Source: JAZGDL01 sp036477795
GTDB lineage: Bacteria; Planctomycetota; Phycisphaerae; UBA1845
Reading direction: 5' to 3'
Assembly: GCA_036477795.1 (NCBI GenBank)
Contig: JAZGDL010000048.1
Coordinates: forward strand, 1-12,901
Length of the DNA stretch: 12,901 nt
The position numbers and the translations under genes are program-made. This document shows, one piece after another, positions 7,575 through 12,746 of the stretch; the first letter of the stretch is position 1, and each line of letters begins with the position of its first letter. A model generated the notes under the pieces. It ran no database searches. It was not told where the DNA came from and saw only the letters and a list, made by a program, of their open reading frames with translations.

Positions 7575-7874
7575 TCACTTGTCGGTTGGGGGCTTGGCTG
7601 TTGCCTTATTGTCTTTTACCTTCTTGTCTTTTACCTTCTTGGCTTTTGCCTTCTTGGCTATTGCCTTCTTGGCTTTTGCCTGTTTGCAGAATGACTCAAC
7701 ACGCGATTGGACCGCATCGTTGACGACAACCTCCGCAGCGCTCAGCGCTTCGAGAATATCCTGGGCGGTAATCTGACCGGCATCATCTTCAACGCGGAGT
7801 CTCAGAAAGGCGCGCAAGCGGTCATCGTCGACGGCGATTGTCAGATTGAGATTGGTTGTCTCTGTCGATGCCAT
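7575..7874 (-). CDS. FapA N-terminal domain fragment with Lys/Ala-rich repeat tail
   Basis: The ATG at 7874 (a TTG at 7883 also exists) gives about 99 residues. Residues 5-65 (NLNLTIAVDDDRLRAFLRLR, then ITAQDILEALSAAEVVVNDA) fit the FapA N-terminal region: an acidic beta strand pair, then a helix announced by T-x-x-D-I/L-x-x-x-L. After FCKQA the protein becomes a low-complexity KAKKA/IAKKA/KDKKV tail encoded by the 15-bp minisatellite, and then stops at TGA (7575-7577). The reading frame is the same as that of the FapA core downstream. I read the two parts as one ancestral gene of about 534 codons with a nonsense change. If made alone, this would be a small basic-tailed domain with no obvious function. 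No good ribosome-binding site is visible. Confidence 0.65.
   Translation of the reverse strand: MASTETTNLNLTIAVDDDRLRAFLRLRVEDDAGQITAQDILEALSAAEVVVNDAVQSRVESFCKQAKAKKAIAKKAKAKKVKDKKVKDNKATAKPPTDK
7591..7680. repeat. 15-bp minisatellite inside the FapA coding frame (6 units)
   Basis: Six 15-base units, consensus TTCTTGGCTTTTGCC on the plus strand, run from 7591 to 7680. The two outer units at the 7591 end are more diverged. Because 15 is a multiple of three, array growth keeps the frame and adds five residues per unit (KAKKA type) on the minus strand. On the plus strand the same array reads as a Leu/Phe-rich pseudo-membrane peptide, which is an artefact. Confidence 0.85.
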
Positions 7875-8071
7875 GGTGCACAATGCGCAGAGCCTACCCG
7901 TTCGTTTTGGATGTGGGATGCGACCGTTATGCTCTTTACTTCGGCACTTTTGCAGGCGATCATCGCACTCCGACTGGAGAACACCCGCGCCTCGGTGGCG
8001 ATGGTGTTATGGGACCGGCTTGGTCCACTCCGCGGTGACCGATACGTGAACCATACGATTAGTGAGATCCA

Positions 8072-9754
8072 ATGGATGAATTAAGCCTTTGGCATCGTTT
8101 CAAACGGTATTACGTCCGCGCCGAGACCATCGGGCTGAGCATTGACATCAGCCGGATGTACTTTGCGGATACCTTTTTCTCGCAGATGCAGGATTCCATG
8201 GGGCGTGCGTTCAAAGAGATGGACGCCCTCGAGAAAGGCGAGACAGCCAATCCGGATGAATCGCGGATGGTGGGTCATTACTGGCTGCGGGCCCCGGAGC
8301 TGAGTCCCACGCCGGAGATTCGCGCTGCCATCACCCAAATGGTCGACGACATCAAGAGTTTCGCAGCAGCCGTGCACGGCGGCACCATTACATCACCCCG
8401 TGGTAAGCGGTTTACACATCTCATGGTGATCGGCATCGGCGGCTCCGCATTGGGGCCTCAGTTCGTCGGCGATGCTCTTGGGGGGTGGCCCATGTCCTTT
8501 GGACATGGGGGACGCGATGACATACGCTCAGGTGAACCGCCCGACGATCATCGGGTCCCCCACCTCCAAAGGAGGTGGGCCACCCCTCGGATGCAGGTAT
8601 CGTTCTGTGACAACACCGACCCGGACGGTATCGACCGCACGCTGGATCGGATCGGTTCGGCGCTTGCCACGGCTTTGACCGTGGTGATCTCCAAGTCCGG
8701 ACGGACGGCGGAGACCGGCAACGGTATGCTGGAGGTGCAGCACGCTTATGAGCGGGCCGGCTTGGAGTTTGCTCCGTGTGCGGTGGCCATCACCCAGGAG
8801 GGCAGCAAGCTGGATCAACTCGCCAAGTCGGAGAAATGGCTGAAACGATTCGGGATGTGGGATTGGGTGGGCGGCCGCACCTCGGAGCTGTCCGCCGTGG
8901 GGTTGCTGCCGGCGGCGCTTCAGGGCTGTGACATCGACGCCATGCTGGCCGGTGCAGCGGCGTGCGATGCGGTGACGCGTGTCCCCGACGTGCCCACTAA
9001 TCCGGCTGCCCTACTGGCCCTGATGTGGTTCCACGCTGGTGATGGTCGCGGCTCCAAGGACATGGTCATTCTGCCGTACAAGGATCGGCTGGCGCTTTTG
9101 GGCAAGTACCTGCAGCAGTTGGTGATGGAGTCGCTGGGGAAGAGGCTGGACCGCAGCGGTCGCGTGGTGCATCAGGGCATCACCGTTTACGGCAACAAGG
9201 GCTCCACCGACCAGCATGCCTACGTGCAACAGCTTCGTGACGGGTTGAACAACTTCTTCGTGACCTTCATCGAGGTGGGCAAGGACCGCGTGGGCCCATC
9301 GATCGACGTCGAAGAGAACGTTACCTGCGGGGATTACCTTCACGGTTTTCTGTTGGGGACGCGTAAAGCGCTATACGAGGCCGAGCGTGAATCGATCACT
9401 TTGACCATCGACGAGGTGTCGCCCCGCTCGGTCGGTGTGCTGATCGCCCTGTTCGAGCGGGCCGTGGGACTGTACGCATCGCTGGTCGACGTCAATGCCT
9501 ATCATCAGCCGGGCGTCGAAGCCGGCAAGAAGGCCGCCGCCGAGGTGATCGAGATCCAGCGGGCCTTGCTGGCAGCCATGGGAGACAAACCCGGCAATCA
9601 CCAAACCGCCGAGTCCTGGGCCCAGACCATCGGACAGCCGGACCAGGTCGAGACCGTGTTCAGCGTCTTGGAACACCTAGCAACGAATCGCCCTGGTAGC
9701 GTAAAATCCCAACCCGGAACCAGCCCGTTCGATACAACCTTCGGCCGCGGTTAA
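8072..9754 (+). CDS. pgi: glucose-6-phosphate isomerase with an in-frame repeat insertion
   Basis: The 560-residue enzyme interconverts glucose-6-phosphate and fructose-6-phosphate in glycolysis and gluconeogenesis, in the cytosol. It has two SIS domains. The first includes VIGIGGSALGPQ (119-130), DNTDPDGIDR (180-189) and SKSGRTAET (207-215). The second includes VMESLGK (catalytic base E353), GSTDQHAYVQQLRDG (H382) and HQPGVEAGKK (K486). The order of motifs follows the long bacterial form seen in planctomycetes and Chloroflexi. Residues 138-172 are foreign: they are encoded by a 105-bp palindromic element between DALG and MQVSF, where relatives have a short loop of a few residues. All catalytic residues survive, so the enzyme may still work. 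The start ATG has only a weak GTGAG upstream; the gene is divergent from the FapA genes across 197 bp. The tail after LEHLATNR is low in landmarks. It ends in TAA inside a palindrome. Confidence 0.95.
   Translation: MDELSLWHRFKRYYVRAETIGLSIDISRMYFADTFFSQMQDSMGRAFKEMDALEKGETANPDESRMVGHYWLRAPELSPTPEIRAAITQMVDDIKSFAAAVHGGTITSPRGKRFTHLMVIGIGGSALGPQFVGDALGGWPMSFGHGGRDDIRSGEPPDDHRVPHLQRRWATPRMQVSFCDNTDPDGIDRTLDRIGSALATALTVVISKSGRTAETGNGMLEVQHAYERAGLEFAPCAVAITQEGSKLDQLAKSEKWLKRFGMWDWVGGRTSELSAVGLLPAALQGCDIDAMLAGAAACDAVTRVPDVPTNPAALLALMWFHAGDGRGSKDMVILPYKDRLALLGKYLQQLVMESLGKRLDRSGRVVHQGITVYGNKGSTDQHAYVQQLRDGLNNFFVTFIEVGKDRVGPSIDVEENVTCGDYLHGFLLGTRKALYEAERESITLTIDEVSPRSVGVLIALFERAVGLYASLVDVNAYHQPGVEAGKKAAAEVIEIQRALLAAMGDKPGNHQTAESWAQTIGQPDQVETVFSVLEHLATNRPGSVKSQPGTSPFDTTFGRG
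8482..8586. repeat. REPIN-like dimeric palindrome inserted in frame in pgi
   Basis: The element is exactly 105 bp by the match of its arms. The left arm (8482-8520) and the reverse complement of the right arm (8548-8586) agree at 34 of 39 positions. Each arm contains a 9-bp hairpin with a 3-base loop: CCCATGTCC-TTT-GGACATGGG (8489-8509) and CCCACCTCC-AAA-GGAGGTGGG (8559-8579). Four of the five arm differences are paired within those hairpins (TG/CA against CC/GG), so stem pairing is preserved. A 27-base unpaired spacer (8521-8547) lies in the middle. Removing it gives CTT GGT CGG ATG, which reads DALG-RMQVSF without a frame change. No clear target duplication is seen. Confidence 0.9.
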
Positions 9755-9782
9755 AGGGGGAAGAAGTAGAATGTCCCCCTTT
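9753..9782. repeat. single palindromic repeat at the pgi stop
   Basis: AAAGGGGGA (9753-9761) pairs with TCCCCCTTT (9774-9782) around a 12-base loop, beginning inside the pgi stop codon. It could act as a terminator for pgi, since the stem is strong and ends in TTT, but there is no further T run. The inner part AAGTAGAATGTC is shared, inverted, with the element at 10587-10700, so I treat it primarily as a member of that repeat family. Confidence 0.7.
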
Positions 9783-9831
9783 GCTCCGAGAGAGATAACA
9801 GGAATACTGTGCGACATTGAGGGCCAGGATC

Positions 9832-10560
9832 ATGTTCTCACCGAAAGTGAGGGAGAAACTTAAATTCTACGTTTACCTATACTTGGATCCGGAAACCGAC
9901 AAGCCATTTTACGTCGGGAAGGGACGGGGCAACCGATGCTTTGCTCACCTCAACGGCGTTGTGGATAATGAAACAGCTGAAGTCATTAGAAAACTGAAGA
10001 AGAATGGCCTCAAACCCCACATCGAGATACTCAAGTACGGACTAACCGAGGAACAGGCGCTGCTCGTCGAAGCGACAGCGATCGACCTGCTTGGTGTCAC
10101 CTCTCTGACCAACCAAGTGAGAGGCCATGGCTCGCGATACGGTGGGCGTGGCAGTGTAGATGAAATCGCAGCCCACCTTGATGCCAAGCCTGTCAAGATC
10201 ACAGAGCCAGCTATGCTCGTAACGATCAGCCGCGCCTATCGCTACGGGATGACGACGCAGGAATTGTACGACGTCACTCGGAGTGCGTGGAAGGTTGCAC
10301 CGCAGCGTCACGATGCCAAGTTTGCGCTAAGCGTCTATCGAGGAATTGTGCGGGAAGTCTTTGAGATCGTCACGTGGATTCCAGGTGGATCAACGATGCG
10401 CGGTGTGGACAAGAGTGGCCGCTCAACAGAGCGTCCGGACCGATGGGAGTTTGTGGGCCGAGTCGCCGACGAACATATCTGCCGAAAGTATGTCGGGAAG
10501 TCTGTGGCGCACTACTTCAGCAAAGGCGCCCGGAACCCCATCATGTACGCCAACTGCTGA
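9832..10560 (+). CDS. GIY-YIG nuclease-domain protein with a conserved C-terminal module
   Basis: I start at the ATG at 9832 (242 residues) with AGGA close upstream; a TTG at 9817 would add five residues. Residues 11-96 form a GIY-YIG domain: KFYVYLYLDP supplies the GIY-equivalent strand (14-17), PFYVGKGRGNR the YIG-equivalent with the catalytic-type Arg (27-35), VEATAIDLLG the metal-binding Glu (E80), and LTNQ the closing Asn (N94). The form resembles stand-alone bacterial and LEM-3-like GIY-YIG proteins, not UvrC. Residues about 125-242 form a second module with LVTISRAYRYGMTTQELYD, YRGIVREVFEI, RWEFVGRVA and VGKSVAHYFSKGARNPIMY, which I recognise only as a recurrent uncharacterised C-terminal region. 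All key residues appear present. It probably cleaves DNA, but target and role are unknown. It lies between inverted copies of one repeat (9761-9782 and 10594-10616), suggesting acquisition or shuffling by repeats. Confidence 0.75.
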   Translation: MFSPKVREKLKFYVYLYLDPETDKPFYVGKGRGNRCFAHLNGVVDNETAEVIRKLKKNGLKPHIEILKYGLTEEQALLVEATAIDLLGVTSLTNQVRGHGSRYGGRGSVDEIAAHLDAKPVKITEPAMLVTISRAYRYGMTTQELYDVTRSAWKVAPQRHDAKFALSVYRGIVREVFEIVTWIPGGSTMRGVDKSGRSTERPDRWEFVGRVADEHICRKYVGKSVAHYFSKGARNPIMYANC

Positions 10561-10586
10561 AGCATGCCGGGGGCCGCTGCTCTGTG

Positions 10587-10700
10587 AGGAGAAAAGGGGA
10601 GACATTCTACTTTTTTGCGACAGATCGCATCGTCGTATTTTGGGGGAGGCGCGTCTCCCGTTTACCGGAGAAAGCAGAATGTCACCTTTACCTGTCTCCT
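10587..10700. repeat. MITE/REPIN-like element with inverted ends
   Basis: The outer ends are AGGAGA (10587-10592) and TCTCCT (10695-10700). Further in, GACATTCTACTTT (10601-10613) faces AAAGCAGAATGTC (10671-10683), an inverted match with one difference. The middle contains a small hairpin, GGGAG with a 6-base loop and CTCCC (10644-10659). The total is about 114 bp with no coding potential. It fills the gap between the GIY-YIG gene and the toxin-antitoxin promoter. Confidence 0.7.
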
Positions 10701-10749
10701 GATACACAATCACGTCACCCGGTAATGGTCGATTTCTGCCAGATGGTAC

Positions 10750-10792
10750 TTGCAATTTACGCAAATTGCGTATAAACCTACGTATTATGCGT
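10750..10792 (+). promoter_or_regulatory. promoter with nested operator-like palindromes before the MNT-HEPN pair
   Basis: A -35-like TTGCAA (10750-10755) and a -10-like TATAAA (10771-10776) are 15 bases apart, short but workable. Overlapping them are palindromes GCAATTT-ACGC-AAATTGC (10752-10769) and ACGCAA-A-TTGCGT (10759-10771). A second, one-mismatch copy of the latter, ACGTAT-T-ATGCGT (10780-10792), covers the start codon of the antitoxin gene. A transcript starting about 7 bases after the -10 would begin at or near the ATG at 10787, so translation may be leaderless; no ribosome-binding site is visible. The winged helix of the antitoxin is the natural candidate to bind here. Confidence 0.6.
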
Positions 10793-11422
10793 AAGACAAG
10801 GCCGCTCGACCCTTTGCTTCCCAAGACCATCCAGGGCATTCTGGCTGCCACCATGATGCGCCCGGACCACTGGTGGTATCTGAGCGATCTGGCCAAACAC
10901 CTCCACCGCCGCCCGTCGAGTCTGCAAGCGCCGCTTTCGGCCCTTGTTGAAAGCGGCATTCTTCGTCGGAGGCAGGACGGAAACCGCGTGTACTTTCAGC
11001 CGGACAGCGAGTGCCCCTTCTTTGGCGAACTCCAAGGCATCATCGCCAAGACCGTTGGGCTGGTGGACGTGCTCAGGGAACTTCTGGAACCTTTCGAGAA
11101 GAGAATCGACTGTGCCTTCGTCTACGGATCCGTCGCGCGCGGGGAGGAGTTTTCCGAGAGCGACATCGACCTCATGGTTATCGGTGAGGCGACTCGGTTC
11201 GAGCTTGCCAAGGTTCTCCAGGAAGCAGAACAGCGGCTTAGTCGGCCCGTTAATGTCTCGATCTACAAACCCCATGAATTTGCCAAAAGGACCGCTTCCG
11301 ACGAGCATTTCCTCTCGGCAGTCCTCGACAGACAAAAGCTTTTCCTTGTAGGCGATGAGCATGACGTGGAGCGAGCTCGAAAAGCAACGGCGGGTCGCAA
11401 AAGAGCCGGCAAGAAAGTCTGA
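10787..11422 (+). CDS. MNT-type nucleotidyltransferase antitoxin fused to a winged-helix domain
   Basis: The ATG at 10787 gives 211 residues; a TTG at 10766 is in frame but lies in the palindromes. Residues about 12-75 are an ArsR-like winged helix: YLSDLAKHLHRRPSSLQAPL is helix-turn-helix, and SGILRRRQDGNRVYFQPD is the wing. Residues 105-190 are a minimal nucleotidyltransferase with the GSX10DXD signature: G114-S115 in YGSVARG, then D126 and D128 in SDIDLMVIG. In known MNT-HEPN (type VII) systems the MNT protein transfers AMP to a tyrosine of the HEPN toxin and so neutralises it. The tail (193-211) is basic. The toxin gene overlaps its 3' end by 68 bp, a sign of translational coupling. The DNA-binding domain and the operator-like sites upstream suggest autoregulation. 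A toxin-antitoxin function is inferred from domain pairing, not shown. Confidence 0.85.
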   Translation: MRKTRPLDPLLPKTIQGILAATMMRPDHWWYLSDLAKHLHRRPSSLQAPLSALVESGILRRRQDGNRVYFQPDSECPFFGELQGIIAKTVGLVDVLRELLEPFEKRIDCAFVYGSVARGEEFSESDIDLMVIGEATRFELAKVLQEAEQRLSRPVNVSIYKPHEFAKRTASDEHFLSAVLDRQKLFLVGDEHDVERARKATAGRKRAGKKV

Positions 11423-11804
11423 AATCGACGAACTCCGCGCTCTAGCCGGCCGAAACCTTAAAGACGCTTCGCTCGAAGGCCTCTCCCCCGACGGCTGCTT
11501 CAGCTTCGCTTACAACGCTGCCCGCACACTCGCTACCATCGCCATCCGCGCCTGTGGCTATCGCATCAAGCAGACCGGCGGAGCGCATTACAACACATTC
11601 CTTGCTCTGACGGTTGCGATGGGAGCGAACTTCGACACGATTGCCACCTACTTCGATAGCTGTCGGCAAGCGCGAAACGACCTGAGCTACGATGCCGCAA
11701 GCATCGTAAGCAGAAGCGACGCGGCGGACCTTTTCGAAAAAGCCAAGGAGTTCTCAAAGGTTGTTGACGCCTGGCTCACAGACAACCACCCCACGCTCGC
11801 TTGA
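11355..11804 (+). CDS. HEPN-domain protein, putative toxin of the MNT-HEPN pair
   Basis: A 149-residue mostly helical protein; ATGs at 11355 and 11361 are both possible. The core (about 45-140) looks like a HEPN four-helix bundle: FSFAYNAARTLATIAIRACG is a helix, then a loop TGGAHYNTF, a helix, and CRQARNDLSYD. The last segment is the place of the HEPN catalytic motif RX4-6H, and of RX4HXY in HepT toxins. Here R107-N108 is followed by Y112, with no histidine in the usual place, giving RX4Y. The tyrosine could be the AMP acceptor. The missing His may mean low or altered RNase activity, or a different mode of toxicity. The fixed pairing and overlap with the MNT gene support a toxin-antitoxin or defence role. 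The family is common in mobile and accessory regions. Certainty about the HEPN fold is good, about activity low. Confidence 0.75.
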   Translation: MSMTWSELEKQRRVAKEPARKSEIDELRALAGRNLKDASLEGLSPDGCFSFAYNAARTLATIAIRACGYRIKQTGGAHYNTFLALTVAMGANFDTIATYFDSCRQARNDLSYDAASIVSRSDAADLFEKAKEFSKVVDAWLTDNHPTLA

Positions 11805-11843
11805 TTCACGCTGCTCCATGCGTCGTGGGGAGCTTCGGAACGA

Positions 11844-11923
11844 TTTGCGGATTGCGGATTGCGGATTGGGGATTGGGGATTCACCTTCGTCCCTTCCCCT
11901 CCGTGCCTTCGTGCCTCCGTGCC
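11844..11923. repeat. heptamer tract followed by octamer tract
   Basis: Units TTTGCGG, ATTGCGG, ATTGCGG, ATTGGGG, ATTGGGG run from 11844 to 11878. A C/T-rich stretch follows, with three octamers TCCGTGCC, TTCGTGCC, TCCGTGCC (11900-11923). It begins 40 bases after the stop of the HEPN gene. Confidence 0.75.
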
Positions 11924-12066
11924 TTCCTCCCCCTGTCTCCCGACGCAAAGGATGATTCCATGAAAGAGAGGCACCCACTTACCGGCAGGTGTGTTTCGCG
12001 GGGGTAACGAGGGGTTCGGGTTCGTTGACTCAATGGGCGGGCAGTTGGAGAATGGGTGTCGTTGAG

Positions 12067-12120
12067 GTGGGGGACCGGCTTTCCAGCCGGTCAAGTGAAA
12101 GGCTGGAAAGCCTGTCCCAC
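12067..12120. repeat. dimeric palindromic element
   Basis: GGCTTTCCAGCC (12077-12088) is exactly inverted as GGCTGGAAAGCC (12101-12112), flanked by GTGGG at the left end and CCCAC at the right end. Each half can also fold alone: GACCGGCT-TTCC-AGCCGGTC (12073-12092) has an 8-bp stem. The architecture (a hairpin in each arm, arms inverted to each other) is the same as in the pgi insertion, but the sequence is different. Confidence 0.8.
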
Positions 12121-12126
12121 AGATGG

Positions 12127-12166
12127 GTGCGAGAAAGGATTCTCGCACCAGCATTCTCGCACCAGC
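12127..12166. repeat. 9-bp hairpin overlapping two 14-bp direct repeats
   Basis: GTGCGAGAA-AGGA-TTCTCGCAC (12127-12148) is a perfect 9-bp stem with a 4-base loop. Its right arm is part of ATTCTCGCACCAGC, which occurs twice in tandem (12139-12152 and 12153-12166). It lies 52 bases before the rhodanese start codon and could affect the leader of that mRNA. Confidence 0.8.
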
Positions 12167-12218
12167 ACTGCCGCCACGCCGGGAGGAGCTGTGCGGCGGT
12201 GAGAGGTTAGGCTGAGAC

Positions 12219-12746
12219 ATGTTTAAGAGCACGATACTACCCGCAGCCGCTATCGTTATTGCCGGCTTGCTGCTGGGCTTGGGATTCAACGGTGTCCGCC
12301 CCAAGGACAGCCTGAAACTGACGCGAAACTACTTCATGAAGATCCAGGTTGCCGAATCCGCAAACCAGTCGTCTCAGCACGGCTTCACGGTGGTCACGCT
12401 GGATGAAGTCATCGACCTGTACCAGAGTGCGGCCTATCAGGACGGCGAGGTGGTCTTCGTGGATGCACGCAACGACGAGCACTTCGAGGAGTGCCGCATC
12501 CCCGGAGCGATCCACATCGACCGCTACAATTCAGACGATCCCTTCGAGAAGGCCAAGACCGTACTTCAGCTCGCCGACACCATCGTCCTCTATTGCGGCG
12601 GCGGCGAGTGCGAAGACAGCATTTATCTGGCCAGCGAATTCGTCGGAGAACGCGACATTCCCATTGACAAGATCCGGCTCTTCGAGGGCGGCCTGGAGGA
12701 GTGGGAGGACGAGAACCTGGAGACCGAATCGGGGCTGGAGCCATGA
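12219..12746 (+). CDS. membrane-anchored rhodanese-domain protein
   Basis: A 175-residue protein. Residues 6-23 (ILPAAAIVIAGLLLGLGF) form one membrane segment after a short basic start, so the domain is probably outside the cytoplasm. Residues about 57-168 are a rhodanese domain: VVFVDARNDEHFEECRIPGAIHI (79-100) is the conserved strand with D82 and R84, and LYCGGGECEDS (124-134) is the active-site loop with the catalytic-type Cys at C126. A second Cys (C131) lies in the loop, which could allow a disulfide instead of simple sulfur transfer. The end FEGGLEEWEDENLE matches the typical FxGGxxxW closing motif. Its stop overlaps the next ATG by ATGA, so the two genes are translationally coupled. 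Rhodaneses carry sulfane sulfur or sense redox state; the partner suggests a membrane redox or sulfur role. The ribosome-binding site is weak. Confidence 0.9.
   Translation: MFKSTILPAAAIVIAGLLLGLGFNGVRPKDSLKLTRNYFMKIQVAESANQSSQHGFTVVTLDEVIDLYQSAAYQDGEVVFVDARNDEHFEECRIPGAIHIDRYNSDDPFEKAKTVLQLADTIVLYCGGGECEDSIYLASEFVGERDIPIDKIRLFEGGLEEWEDENLETESGLEP

Larger units (their letters stand above)
11805..12218. other. 414-bp repeat-rich intergenic region
   Basis: No credible gene is seen here. The stretch holds the heptamer and octamer tracts (11844-11923), a dimeric hairpin element (12067-12120), and a 9-bp hairpin overlapping two 14-bp direct repeats (12127-12166). Between them (11924-12066) I see no recognisable structure. 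The promoter of the rhodanese-DoxX pair should lie at the 3' end but has no clear consensus. Confidence 0.7.

Noticed and set aside
7546..7776. Plus-strand open frame that looks like a Leu/Phe-rich membrane peptide
   Set aside because: It is the antisense reading of the 15-bp minisatellite in the FapA gene, so the hydrophobic repeat is an artefact.
7883..8038. Plus-strand open frame of 51 codons containing VLDVGCD, which recalls a methyltransferase glycine motif
   Set aside because: Too short, no following methyltransferase motifs, no ribosome-binding site; it lies in the divergent promoter region of the FapA genes and pgi. A small unknown protein cannot be excluded.
10423..10959. Minus-strand frame of 178 codons across the repeat element and the antitoxin promoter
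   Set aside because: It covers the end of the GIY-YIG gene, the inverted-repeat element and the antitoxin start on the opposite strand, and shows no domain.
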